Assembly: GCF_965363235.1 (NCBI RefSeq)
Contig: NC_134848.1
Location: 60,970,181 to 61,034,180 of the forward strand
Source of the DNA: Mytilus galloprovincialis
Lineage: Eukaryota; Mollusca; Bivalvia; Mytilida; Mytilidae
Direction: 5' to 3'
Length of the DNA: 64,000 nt
Shown: positions 22,675 to 34,280 of the stretch, piece by piece
Layout: each line of letters opens with the position of its first letter
Numbering within the stretch: position 1 is the stretch's first letter
The notes under the pieces: model-generated
The model's input: only the letters and a program-made list of their open reading frames with translations
Told to the model about the DNA's origin: nothing
The model's database searches: none
Program-made: the position numbers and the translations under genes

Positions 22675-25578
22675 ATGGACAGAGTTCACAATAACCAAAA
22701 AAATGACGAAGATGAAAATGTTTATGGAATGAGAAAAAATACTTTGTTGGAAAAATACGGGGTTAAACGATTTCCTTATCGTGGAAGGCGTAAATACACA
22801 CCATTAGTTTACCAATATTCAGACGGAGGGATAACAATCTCAAATGATGTTTTCGGCTTGACAATCAGGCAGTTTGAGCGAATGTTCAAAAAATGCTTAG
22901 ATAGACGGAAAACAAAAGAACAGTGGATACTGAACCTTAGATATCCTGACAAGTCTTCAAATGAATATCTGGAATACTTAGACAAATGTACAGACTGCGA
23001 TGAAGGTATTTTCTTTGATATATATGTATAATTTTAGATGATGACATGTGTCTACTAGGTTTCGATGTAAAAAGTAAACTATAAACAATACCATACTCTA
23101 ACATGGCATTCAAAAATTCAAAACATTAAGTTCCTTATTAAATGGCAAAATTAAAGTTTCAAACACATCACCCTTATCAAATAGTTATTGTAGATATATT
23201 ATAGATTTTGATGTTGCACAAATTAGTAAATCATCGAAAAAAGGGGTGGAAACCAAGATTGAAATCAAAAATAGAGTCATGAGCCTATACTTAAGTTCTT
23301 GTCATTTGCTTTTATAGAAAACTGAAGGATTAAACCTGGTTTTATAGCAAGCTAAACATGTCACTTATATGACAGTCGCATAAAATTCCATTTTATTGAC
23401 AATAGTAGTAATTAAAAAAAACACAATCTATACTTGGTTTTGAAAGCCTTCTCTTTCTGAAACGTTCATCATTTTATGACAATAAATACTTGGCTTACAT
23501 TTTACGACGCTGTACGATATTTTTTAATGCATGCAACAAATCTCTGAAATATACTTTGGCATGTACAAATTTCATTTTAACAGTTTTAAAATGTGTAAGT
23601 ATATAGATATATGTATATTTGTACATATTTGTAGGGTACTTAGCTTGGGCTGACAATTACTCAAAAGTAAAAGACTTGGTAAAACAACTTATATAAAAAA
23701 AATGTTACTGAAATAGACATACGTAACAGACAACGACTATTTATAATACTTGATATGATCCATAAAGTCCATACCCCAAATTTAAAAAAAATATCAAGTG
23801 GAAGTTTAGCAGAAGGGCTGGATTTACCAGGTAGTGACTTTGATGTGATGTATGTCACTTATGAAGTACATAGTGATATTGAGAATATACGGGATATCAA
23901 AGACCAAGCACAACGTAGTGAACTAGTTATGGAGAAATCTATTGATCATCCTGGATTTACTAGACTTAAATTCATTGCAAAAGGACAAACGGAATTGGAT
24001 TCTCATACAAGTACTGGAAAAGGCTCATATTTTTCAATCAACGATTTTTTTAATACAATGAAGCCAACATTTGGGAAGTTACCACTTTCTCTACATGGCC
24101 CTTGTCTTTCAGACCCCAGTCAGAATTTTGATCTAGCATTCTGCTTACGAAGTAAATATTTACCTACTTCTGTAATTCCATGGACAATACGTCATCGACA
24201 GCAATGGCCCCCTAATCTCGTAATTGACAAGATTAAAAAGGGTGGATGTTTGTTAGTACCCATAGGACCTAAGATCGGGTCAGGTTGCAATTTATTATGG
24301 CGAATATCGTTCTCCGTTGCAGAAAAACTACTTGTTCATTCGTTCAACTTCACTCAACTCTTATGTTATAGTCTTCTCAAAGTAACATTAAAGAGTATTG
24401 TTAACAAGAATGAAGATGTCAACGATTTACTGTGTTCTTACTTTTTGAAGACGGCTTTATTCTGGGTCTCAGAAGAGGTCAACTTAGAAATGTTTCAATT
24501 GCCCAAACTGTTTATTTGTTTTTCTCTCTGCCTTGATAAATTAATGTTATGGGTAAACAACTGTTATTGTCCGAATTTCTTTATACCTGAACATAACATG
24601 TTTCTAGGAAAGATTGATCAAAGTAATAATAGAAGACTGCTCAGTGTACTTGAAAGTATTAAATATGGTGGGATTTGTGGGTTGATGACAGATTTAGTTT
24701 CGTCTGACAATGGAAATAATAGTTTATTGAGAACAAAGGATGAAACTTCGTTCATCATGTTAGACTTTTTATTTTACAGGATGTGTGGATCGTATATGGC
24801 TCCAATATATTCACGTTTTTATGAAGTATTGTCATTTATTGAATCTTTACTCATGTATGAACAATCTGCATTTATTGTTGGTGTGTGTAATTATTGTAAG
24901 GCTAAAATCAGTCAATTTGCAGCACAAATACCGCCACTACAAACCACCTTAAATAAAGACTCCTACATGCACAAACGTTATCATAGACATTTACAATACG
25001 GTACCGAGACAGATGCCGTGTCAGGTTGGTTGTTATACGCGTCATATTATTATGTGACAGGTCAGTACAAAGCTACACTTGAAATAATAGATTATATTCT
25101 TCCACGATGTACACCAGAAATGATCCCAATTGGCTGTCATGACTATGATGATTGTGATGTGTATTACTACAGAAAAAATGCTCATCCCACATTCACATTA
25201 GTTGAAAGAATGAAAATGGCTATTAATTACGTGCAACACTCAGGATTAATACCTGAAGAACTAGTACTGGAGGTTCAAGACAGGGATATTGATATACCGG
25301 TCATTGTAATGTCTCACTGCCTTAGATTTCTATGCTTTTATCATCTAGGTGATATTTCCAGTAAAAAACGTGCATTACGAGATTTATATTTAACATTAAA
25401 AGATCCACATAATATGCAGTTAGGTAAATTATCAGACTCGATTACAATACTTGGTATATGTTATGAGATAGCTGGTGATAAAAACAGAGCATATCAGTGT
25501 TATGAAGAGGCTCTGAAATGCGTAGGCATATTACGTAGTACAGCAAAAATAAGGAAATCAAAACTTTTGGAGATTTAA
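22675..25578 (+). CDS. cGAS-like receptor (Mab-21 nucleotidyltransferase) with TPR-like C-terminus
   Basis: The large exon encodes 607 residues from its first ATG (23755). GSLAEGLDLPGSDFD (16-30) is the nucleotidyltransferase G-S motif with acidic residues Asp28 and Asp30, and Asp126 in NFDLAFCLRSK gives the third metal ligand, so the triad is intact. LWRISFSVAEKLL and LCSYFLKTALFWVSEE match the Mab-21/cGAS spine. From about residue 420 to 590 helices of TPR type follow (AVSGWLLYASYYY, LCFYHLGDISSKKRAL, LGICYEIAGDKNRAYQCYEE). Family members make cyclic dinucleotides on ligand binding and signal to STING; no zinc-ribbon cluster is seen. An upstream exon (22675-23005; acceptor TTTTTAG, donor GAAG|GTATTT) joins in phase to an acceptor at 23634 and reads YLAWADNYSKVKDLVKQLI, the expected N-terminal helix. 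It then meets TAA at 23694, beside an A8 run. The catalytic frame continues one base off. This is either a frameshift pseudogene, a sequence error, or use of ATG 23755. The first exon (110 residues, basic) has no known domain. Confidence 0.85.
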
Positions 25579-25791
25579 AACATATCTGTTTGAATGACGA
25601 ATGTGATGCGTATCTCTACAGAAAGTTTCAATCCGGATTGACAGTAATGAAGAGATTATTTTGCATTTCCTATTGTTAATTGTCCGTCTTTAGATAGTGA
25701 CTTTGCCTAAGCAGCATCATCATATGGGTTTTTTATATCTCAACTTATTCCATTTTCTTGTAAATGTAACAAACATAAGAAATGTTATTGA

Positions 25792-25797
25792 AATAAA
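25792..25797 (+). terminator. Polyadenylation signal AATAAA
   Basis: It lies 215 bp after the stop of the cGAS-like gene, at a plausible distance for its 3' end. Confidence 0.45.
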
Positions 25798-25849
25798 TAT
25801 ATCTATATCTAAAAATGTGTGTGTACACGACGGTTTTCAAATAGCAAAC

Positions 25850-26200
25850 TAGATAACAGCGAAGCTCGAATCCCCAAATGGAATTTACTAGTCCCATATA
25901 TACCGTTTTACGTCACTAGCAACACTATGCAACGAATTTATCTTACCGACTATCTTAACGTGTAAAATTTAGACTAGTGACCTATCAAAATGAGCAAGTC
26001 TGCAATACATTTAGCATTAACATGATTAAGAAATTACTTCCTTTGATCCTACAAAAACAGGTGCCAACACTGACAACTTGTTAGATTTGAATGTGTTTTA
26101 TGAATTTATTTCACATTATCATCACTTTCTCCGTCTGTTGAAACCTTTAAGATTTGTTCTCAGTACTGTTTTGTTTTTCCAAAGGGACGTAACATGTTCA
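25850..26200 (+). repeat. Partial copy of family K repeat
   Basis: AGCGAAGCTCGAATCCCCAA, then GGAATTTACTAGTCCCATAT, CAACGAATTTATCTTACCGA and GACCTATCAAAATGAGCAAG correspond block by block to 44920-45200. It lacks the tRNA-like insertion found there. Confidence 0.65.
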
Positions 26201-26342
26201 TCTGGTTTGTCATAGCTTTATCGTTGACAAGTTTAAGTTCTCAAAAAGTATTTAAGAATAACGCAGATTTTATAGAATTTTAACGATGGCTTCCAATTAC
26301 AAATGTAAAATATTTATAACTAAATGTGTCAAAGCGACACGA

Positions 26343-27050
26343 ATGGCCCCGTCCAAAAAGAGTTGAAAAATCTGCAATTTCAATAGAAACACATGTGGAC
26401 ACAAACATGATGGTAGTCTCACATATCAAAAATCAGCTCAAAATCTGGAGGGGAATAGAGAAAAAATCCGTATAACTTCGATTTTCAATAATTTATCATA
26501 GTCCAAAGCCCTCAATTTCAGCGAGAATAAGCAGAGCGGAAGAAACTTAAGCTTGTCCTATAACTCATCATGGTTAACTCACATACCAAAAATCAGCCCA
26601 AGATCTGAATGCGTTAAGAAAAAAAATCCGTATAACTGTGATTTTCAACAATTTCTCAAAGTCCCGTAATTTCGACAAAAACTAGTGGAGCGGAACGAAA
26701 CTTAAACTTGATCTGTAACTCATCATAGTTAACTCACATACCAAAATTCAGCTCAATATCTGAAGGCGTTTAGAAAAAAAGTTCGTATAACTGTGATTTT
26801 CAACAATTTTTCAAAGTCCAAAGCCCGTAATTTCGACAAAAAATAGTGAAGCGGAACGAAACTTAAACTTGATTTGTAATTCATCATGGTTAACTTACAT
26901 ACCAAAAATCAGCCCAATATCTGAAGGCGTTTAGAAAAAACTCCGTATAATGGTTTGTTGTGGAATGACGGAATTACGGAAAGACGGAATTTTGGAATTT
27001 CGAACAAGGGTAAAACTATATGGCACCGACAACTTCGTTGCGGGGCCATA
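26343..27050. mobile_element. Non-autonomous element with GGCCCCG ends and internal tandem units (family I)
   Basis: It begins AATGGCCCCGTCC and ends GTTGCGGGGCCATA, an inverted pair. Inside, a unit of about 150-180 bp is repeated four times, each with CATACCAAAAATCAGC-type and CGTATAACTGTGATTTTCAA phrases and GGAACGAAACTTAAACTTG. Open stretches at its 3' end (26909-27176) are by-products of the repeat. Confidence 0.7.
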
Positions 27051-27179
27051 AAAAGAAAAATGACCTCTAGGGGAAAATTTGTTGAACGCATTCAAATGGA
27101 TAAAGCCAGAGGATTCCAAAAATCTGACAAAAAATCAAAAACATTACAAGCGAACATCTTTTATCCTGGTATTTAGAAA

Positions 27180-27590
27180 GTACAACCCTATCTTGATCGT
27201 ATCCGCAATGTTCTTTTAGTTATTGCTTTCAATGTTAAATATGGCAATTTGTTAAGGCAACTTTTCTTGCCCTCTGGTGATTTGTTTTCCCTTTTTGCTT
27301 TTGTCAATTAATTATTCCCCCTACTTACCATTAATAAGCCTATATCACGTAACGATATTGTACCCTAAATACAAAGATGATTTATGTCATACAAGTAAGA
27401 GGTTTAGCGCTTTAAAACCAGGTTTAATCCACCATTTTCTACATTTGAAAATGCCTGTACCAAGTCAGGAATATGACAGTGTCCTTTCGTTTTTGATGTG
27501 TTTTGTCATTTGATTTTGCCATGGGATATATATGGACTTTCCTATTAGATTTTCCTCTGAGTTTAGATTTTGTGATTTTACTTTTTGTTT
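27180..27590 (+). repeat. Family D repeat, near full-length copy
   Basis: The order is CTTGATCG, AATTATTCCCCCTACTTACC, AAGAGGTTTAGCGCTTTAAA, CCAGGTTTAATCCACCATTT, GCCTGTACCAAGTCAGGAAT and a final TTTTGTGATTTTACTTTTTG. The copy at 38215-38625 has the same order from the AGAGGTTTAG block on; its left part is not clearly alignable. Confidence 0.65.
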
Positions 27591-27714
27591 TAAACACCTT
27601 GTTTCCCGTTATCACTCCGTTTCTTAGGAAAGTATTGCACTGTAGTTGGAATTGATAGTTATTTAATATCGCTTGTACGCATAAAAGCGTTATGCTATTG
27701 CTCAAGAAGCAACA

Positions 27715-27775
27715 AAGTGACTAGTTAACATGGTAGAGCGCTCGCATGCCAGGGTTGATGCCCGTCTCCAATAAG
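27715..27775 (+). repeat. Decayed tRNA-like head
   Basis: TAACATGGTAGAGCGCTCGC resembles a tRNA A box with its following stem, and AGGGTTGATGCCCG a degraded B box. The spacing fits a tRNA gene missing a few bases. Likely a SINE head or tRNA pseudogene. Confidence 0.3.
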
Positions 27776-28269
27776 GACTACATGTATATGTTTGGGTTTT
27801 TTCAGTTTAAAAAAAATGAACAAAAGACTTATACATAATCAATACAGCAACAGGATCTGCTTCAGTGTTTTTGTACCCAAGATGTCATAACAACTTGATA
27901 GTGGCGAATATACACATGTAGCAGAGTTTGAGTTGAAGGCATCGTAATACAAATAATTAAAAAAACAAAATGTACAATTTAATAATTCTATTTAAATCAT
28001 CACAAACACGACTGAATAAGGAAACAAACAATATTACTATCATATACTTATTTTTAGTGCACGTGTTGAAGACCGTACTTTGACTTATAATGGTTTATTT
28101 TATAAAATCTGACTTGGATGGAGAGTCATTGGCACTTATTCAACATCTTCTTAAATCTATTTTACATAAAATAGACCAAATATTCTATAGGGTGAAATTT
28201 ATTAAAAGAATTAAACATTTTATTCTTCAAAGAAATGAAAAGTAGTCATCAGATATGCATCTTCATTAT

Positions 28270-28545
28270 CAAAATTGAGAATGGAAATTGTGAATATGTC
28301 AAAAAAACAACAACCCAAACAATAAGTAGACAACCAACGACGGCCACCAATGGACCTTCAAAGCAGCGAGAAAATCGTGTTCCGGGAGTTGGGCCTTAGC
28401 TGGCCCTTAAATAAAACTGTGTCCTAGTTCAGTGAAAATGAGCGTCACACTAAACTCCAAAACATATAAATGAATTCAAATAAAAAAACATGCAAGACTA
28501 ACAAAGGCTAGAAGCTCCAGACTTGGGACAGGCGCAAAATGTTAG
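28270..28545 (-). repeat. Family A repeat, reverse copy
   Basis: AAATTGAGAATGGAAATTGT, TCAGTGAAAATGAGCGTCAC and GACTTGGGACAGGCGCAAA match, in the same order, the copies at 30405, 38805 and (reverse) 46125. Confidence 0.75.
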
Positions 28546-29339
28546 TATTTTGTCCATTTTGTATTCAGAGGTATCAACATGTGTTGGTCATAGACCCGTT
28601 TTATTCTTGATGATACTGAATGATTTTGGCGAAAATTGATTTTCACTGGCTATATTTTTTGCTGGTGACAATGCATGGTTTCTCAAACTCAATAATGAAG
28701 TTTGTAAGACAAAATGATATAAAAAAAATCAATGGTTTCTCTTAAAATGGGCGTATGCATGTTCGAAATTATACTGAAATTAATGGCAATCGATTTCGAC
28801 CATAAAGCTCGATGAATACTTTATATATTGACCATCGACAAACAAGTTTGCGTGTGAAGATATACATTCATTTCTGGTGTTACAGAAAGTCTATCGTCTA
28901 TTCCCAAGTATATCATAACAGTAGTCATACTAGAGTGATCGAAGTCAAGACTCTAGCCTCTATGGAATGCTCAACAACAAAACCAGACATGATGGCAGCG
29001 TTATTTGGTTTAATGGTGAAGGCTGATGAATTGGTATCCGAATTTACTGTTGCTATGACTTGGTAAAGTCCAGCATCCCTGGTTGTAAACCTCCTGAGGA
29101 ATTTAATTCGGTCGACTTTCAACTCCCAATGATGTGTTGATGTCTCCAAATTTGTTGGTATGTCCCCTTTGCACAGTTGCATCTGCACTTAAGCAAGCTG
29201 TAAATGCCACTTAAACGAAAGAATAGAAAACAACATACATGTATATTTATATCTATCATATTAAGCAAAAACACCATATAAATAGTCTCCATTACTTAAG
29301 ATTAAGATCATTATTTGTTAATTGAATATTATTAAGCAT

Positions 29340-29580
29340 AATCAGTATCATTTACAGGACTTATGAATTACATGTTATCAATAGCGATTAAAGGCATTTC
29401 CATTTACCTGCATTACCTGTAATCAGTAACGTTAAAGAAGGCTTTTAAATTTACCTGCTATTCAAGTAATTAGTTACTGTAGTGTTAGGGTGGCTTTTAG
29501 ATTAACCATCATTAAATGTAACCAGTAGCATTTAGAGGGCTCTTTGATGTATCTGCATTTACCTGCATTTAACTACATTA
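29340..29580. repeat. Short minisatellite in the C1q pseudogene intron
   Basis: About four degenerate units of roughly 60 bp contain ATAATCAGTAGCATTTACAG-like and GGCTTTTAGATTAACC-like phrases. They match the longer array at 37180-37800 in both sequence and position just upstream of the C1q exon. Confidence 0.65.
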
Positions 29581-30404
29581 TATATTTAAGTTAATCACGG
29601 AATACATTAAAAAAAAAATGAAATGTCCGACTTTTGTATATTAAATACATGCTGACTTTTATCAGCAATGGAGGATCTATTATATTTAAATACGATTGAT
29701 GAGATAGTGTGTTAAGGGTGTGGAACCGTTAAGCAGATTTAAAACATTAATAAATGATTTAGGTAGGATATTTTTTTTCTACACACATAAGCAGCATGTC
29801 AAGTTATCCAATCAACTTAATCAGTATGAAAATTGATATATATTTTTAATATAATTAACAAGAATTTTTAAAAAACTTAATTGTTAAGCAGCTGAAAGAG
29901 CTTTTTCAATACAGATTAACTTCTCATTATTCTTTATCATTCATCAAATTAAAAAAAAAATTGAAGTACTGAACGCATAGAGTTAAATTCTGTTGTGGTT
30001 ATATACAGTTTAATTGATTGATGTATTGTTGTTTTCTTAACGTCCTGTGTCAGATATAAAGTTTAATAAACGGAAGAGATGATACATGTATCAAGATAAA
30101 TAACGAGTTTCTGACATCCCCGCCGTATTGTGAGACAATGAAGTCAAAGTTGATGTCATCTGAAATCTTATGATTTATATAGATTGCCATGGCTGTGCAA
30201 TATGCAATATGTCAAACTGTATGGTATTTGAAAAAAATGTGGTAAATTATGCTCAAAATTTCAACATATCCTTATAAAAAGCATCATTTCTAATACCAAT
30301 TTCAAAAAAGCAACAACATGAAGGCATACATTTAATTTAAACCATGTAATGATACTACCTGGTTCGGCCTACGGTGTTTATTCCTCTGCCTTCATTTAAA
30401 TTTT

Positions 30405-30732
30405 ATAAAAAAAAAACAATATATAATAAAATTGAGAATGGAAATGGGGAATGTGTCAAAGAGACAACAACCTGACCATAGAATAGACAACAGCAGAAGG
30501 TCTCCAATAGGTCCTCAATGCAGCGAGAAATTTCCGCACCCGGAGGCCTCCTTTAGCTGGTCCCTAAACAAATATATATACTAGTTCAGTGATGATGAAC
30601 GCCATACTAAACTCCGAATTGTACACAAGAAACAAAACTAAAAATAATACAAGACTACCAAAGGCCAGATGTTCCTGACTTGGGACAGGCGCAAACATGC
30701 GGCGTGGTTAAACATGTTTATGAGATCCCAAT
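30405..30732 (-). mobile_element. Family A repeat inserted in a C1q stalk exon
   Basis: It begins near AAAATTGAGAATGGAAATGG and ends near TGAGATCCCAATGG. Exon sequence continues on both sides, so the insertion boundary can be placed within a few bases. It is a non-coding element of about 330 bp. Confidence 0.7.
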
Positions 30733-31669
30733 GGATAATTTGTTGATCCGCTGTTGTAGAGCTGTTTGATTGGGTTGGTTTACAGCACAGTTCTCCTTAA
30801 AAAGAACAAAAAAATGTGTTTGTCACGTTCCCTAAAATTACTTTAATGCTATATCCATAGCGTTATCATCGATATACGGAACAATTTATATCGGTTACAT
30901 ATTTTCCCGCTGTAAATATATAAAAAATATTCACGATATTTTGTGCAAAACTGTATATGCATTTACATGAACATTTAAAAAAGACGCATGGCATAGACAT
31001 TGATATTGATTACCAAGCACCAGCTATTTATCGTGAAAGTGAGATCTTTCTAAATCTCGAACAATTTGTAAATAAAACATTCATTTTATAATTAACCTGT
31101 CGTTTTATGCACAGATATAAATGTTGTAGAAGTTTACCAATCAAAATACAAAAAGAGATGTAGTATGATGGCAATGAAATAACTAACCAACAAAGTTCAT
31201 ATGAAGTGTATGTTAGCAATTATAGGCAACCGTGTGGCCTTAGACAATGTGAGAAAATGCCGTACCGTGTAGTCGACTATGTAAGTCCCGGACATGAAAA
31301 CTACTGATATACTACACGATGGACAATATTTCTACTAGTTTTCAATATAAAAAGTAAAACAAGGGCCAGGATTTAGTTTGCATAGAATATATTATGGATG
31401 CAACGTAGCCAGAACAGCAAAAAATATAGAAAAAGGTGGAATAGCAGCTTGGAGGCCTTATATGCAACTTCTGGCGCGGAGAAAGTTAAGGTTAAGGTAA
31501 GGTTAAGTGAGTTATTCAATTTAAAACTTTTACCACATAATGAATGTAATGTTGACTGGTATAAAAACTAAGTACATTTATATGTTAAGTACAGATAACC
31601 ATGATTATTTATTTACAAATTTTACTAATTTCAGTATATTGTTTGAATATGTTATTTGTTTAGTAAATT

Positions 31670-31990
31670 GGTGGCTAGTTGCTTATAGTAAAGGCAATTT
31701 TGTTTAATTTACTTTATGTTAAACACTGTCTTGATCCAGTATTAAACGCATCCGTAATGTCGTAATATTTTTGCTTTCATGTTAAGCAATATGTTTTAAT
31801 CGTAACCCATCCGTCATTCTACTTTTGTTTCTTATCTGTTTTTTTGCTGATATATTGCATTTTCTAAATGAATAATTCCCCTTACTTGTCCTTAAAAGTC
31901 TCTTATTCTATTTATATATTTCAAATCTTTTTATATATATACACGGATATACGTATAAATCATGAATTGTAACCAACAACAACATGTATT
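31670..31990 (+). repeat. Decayed family D-like left part
   Basis: CTTGATCCAGTATTAAACGC, CTAAATGAATAATTCCCCTT and ACTTGTCC correspond to 27190-27330, but the right part with the GCCTGTACCAAGTCAGG block is missing. Confidence 0.4.
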
Positions 31991-32020
31991 CTTCAGTATT
32001 GAGGCCTTGTTGACCTAAAG

Positions 32021-32043
32021 AAGAAGAAGAAGAAGAAGAAGAA
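32021..32043. repeat. (AGA)n microsatellite
   Basis: About seven AAG/AGA units lie next to the tRNA-like head that follows. Confidence 0.8.
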
Positions 32044-32049
32044 CCCTTA

Positions 32050-32115
32050 ACAAACAGATCCCGTGATAGCCCAGTTTGTAGAGCGGAAGACTGTTACTGT
32101 AGTGGAATCAGAAAA
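32050..32115 (+). repeat. Decayed tRNA-like sequence (Tyr-type head)
   Basis: GATAGCCCAGTTTGTAGAGC followed by GGAAGACTGT and CTGTAGTGGAATC resembles a tRNA-Tyr (GTA) gene. The T arm is not recognisable, so it is a relic. Confidence 0.35.
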
Positions 32116-32119
32116 AAAG

Positions 32120-34280
32120 ACGCCCTTATGTCGGTGGATAAAATCTGACAAGAAGGGTATTTTTACCAGTTTACCTCTCAATCTTTACGTTTTTTGATGG
32201 ATACTACAAGCGCATTCACAACTTAATAGTAATGAATAAATATATGAGTTTGGGTTGATTTCAACTAATTTAATGAAAAAATAAGTAAATGAAAACTGGG
32301 AAATTTTTGAATTTGTGTTATTATGAAACAGCATCCGTTATTACAATATGACCCTATTTTTATAACATCGCAAACAGGATTGTATAAAGAAGCTGACAAA
32401 ATTTTCCCGACTAGAAATCAATAATTTGAGACAAAAACTAAGATTTTATCAAAAATTCAATGAAAATAGGAAACCTGAAAATTATGCGATTTTTAACATA
32501 GCAAAAATGATTGTTTTTGGAAGCTCACAACATTTGAGAATTAACAGAAATAGATACTATACTAAGAATTTTATCATAAAATAATTAGAACATTTGTGAA
32601 ATGTAGGGCAATTTTAGATCTATTTTGACAATATCTTCCGAAATATGAAAAAAATAAGTTAAAAAATTGAACTTTTTTTCTCTTTCAATCAATATTAAGT
32701 GTTATTTACATCCTAGTTAACATTTTCAACTAAAAACAAAATCAAACAAAAAAGAAAACGTAAATAAAATGTATGTTGTGACCCTGTCTTCCTCTGTTGT
32801 CAAGATTTTTTAAGGGTATGACTGGATCATAAATTTGATATAGATATGGACAAGTTGTTTCAGATCTAGAGTCTAAGAGGTATTATAAAGAAAGGATTAT
32901 TGATACATATTACGTCGAAGTATAGGAACTTTATTAGTTTTGCTATTACGCAGATTATACATAGAGCTGGTGATTAATATAAAAGGGTTGATATAATATA
33001 TGTAAGATAATACGGCCGCAGTCTGACTTTTAAAGTGAATGTATATAAAAATAATTAGACTTGGCATGATTGCCAATGAGACAACTATCCACCAAGTATC
33101 TACCACCGAGACAAAAATGATGTGGGTGTAAGCATCAAAAAGCACCGTAAAAATATGAACAACTGGATAGTCAGATATAAAAAAGGCTACAACTTGACAA
33201 AAAGTGAAACAGCTTAAAAGAACAAACTATAACGGCCTGATTTATTACAAAAACATTAACGAAAAACAAGTATTACAGTTATTTCCCCTTCTGTATTTGA
33301 TATAAGTGAAAAACATAGTTTTTAACTGACAAACCATATGTGATAGAGACATAGGAATTTTATATTTGAAGTCCTGTGTCCGTCCTCCGAAAAAAAGAAT
33401 GAGGTCAAAAGTCAAGTTCATGTTCTAAATTTTGAATTTGGCTTATTATCGCCTATTCCGAGGAACCGTTAAAGATATCAACGAAGACCTTAAATGGCTT
33501 TGTAAATTTCGAATGAAACTAAACTGAAGTTTACAGATGCTTTGTGAGTTCTGAGTTCCCTAAAAGGAAATATAGTATATGATGTTAAGAAAATACGGAG
33601 AGTTATATAGTAAATATACTAATTACTTTTAAAAAAAAGACCTGAGCCAGATATAATCAGTCAGAAAAGGCTTCAAATAACACCCGAAAAAATCAGGTCA
33701 TAAACTTTGGTTTATTATATCTGTGGTCTATATTCGTCCTATCTTTGAGTATGCATATGATGCTGATGATGGATTGCGGCTTAACGTCCAGCGGTAATTG
33801 TGAATTAGTATGTATATATATTCAGGACGAGAACATGTTTATGTACTATGAATATTAACCATGTTTTGTTCAAGACCGACACGCTCAGCTGTATTTTTAA
33901 CGTGCTAGTTCACAAGGTGACAGTCCGCAGGAAGAGAGATGTCATCTAACCCGGACATGTTATTTGAATAATATTATGTGATTAAATTCCTCTACCTATA
34001 CAACGTACAACTGTTTATCCATAGCGTAATGGCAATAATTTAATCGTCCCCTTTTGTAGACTCTCCTTATACTAACAAATTCTTCGTGTATACCTTCATC
34101 AGGAGACAGGAACAAGCTTGATCAATCTATTCGTACCCTTGATATTCTATCTAAGTTCAAAGCTCTATGTTGAATTAAACAAACGAAATAAAAAAAAACA
34201 AAAAAAAACTGTACTTCGCATTTCATTAATGGTCCGTGGAAATTGAATACAACCTTAAAACAGCACAAAAATTATTAATA
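32120..34280. other. Intergenic with weak repeat relics
   Basis: No gene is seen. A family B-like scrap lies at about 33050-33250 (ATGATTGCCAATGAGACAAC). Around 33760-33970 is another dispersed mussel sequence (GGCTTAACGTCCAGCGG, ATATTCAGGACGAGAACATG), of which 43110-43170 is a shorter relative. Confidence 0.45.

Larger units (their letters stand above)
28820..30795 (-). pseudogene. Degenerate C1q unit (stalk exon + C1q exon)
   Basis: The C1q exon (28820-29209) starts after a clear acceptor (TTTAAG) and reads AFTACLSADATVQRGH, as in the intact gene 8 kb away. It then loses frame near 29110, resumes as FTTRDAGLYQVIATVNS, and meets several stops after TSITLV. Its stalk exon (30359-30795) starts GAGAACTGTGCTGTAAACC, encodes ELCCKPTQSNSST in frame with its relative at 38193, and is cut by a family A repeat at 30405-30732. 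Splice sites at both ends are still recognisable. The unit is therefore a duplicated, dead copy of the 36665-38193 block rather than a separate gene. Confidence 0.8.

Noticed and set aside
23661-23858. 65-codon minus-strand frame over the cGAS-like exon
   Set aside because: It is antisense to the conserved nucleotidyltransferase motif and has no support of its own.
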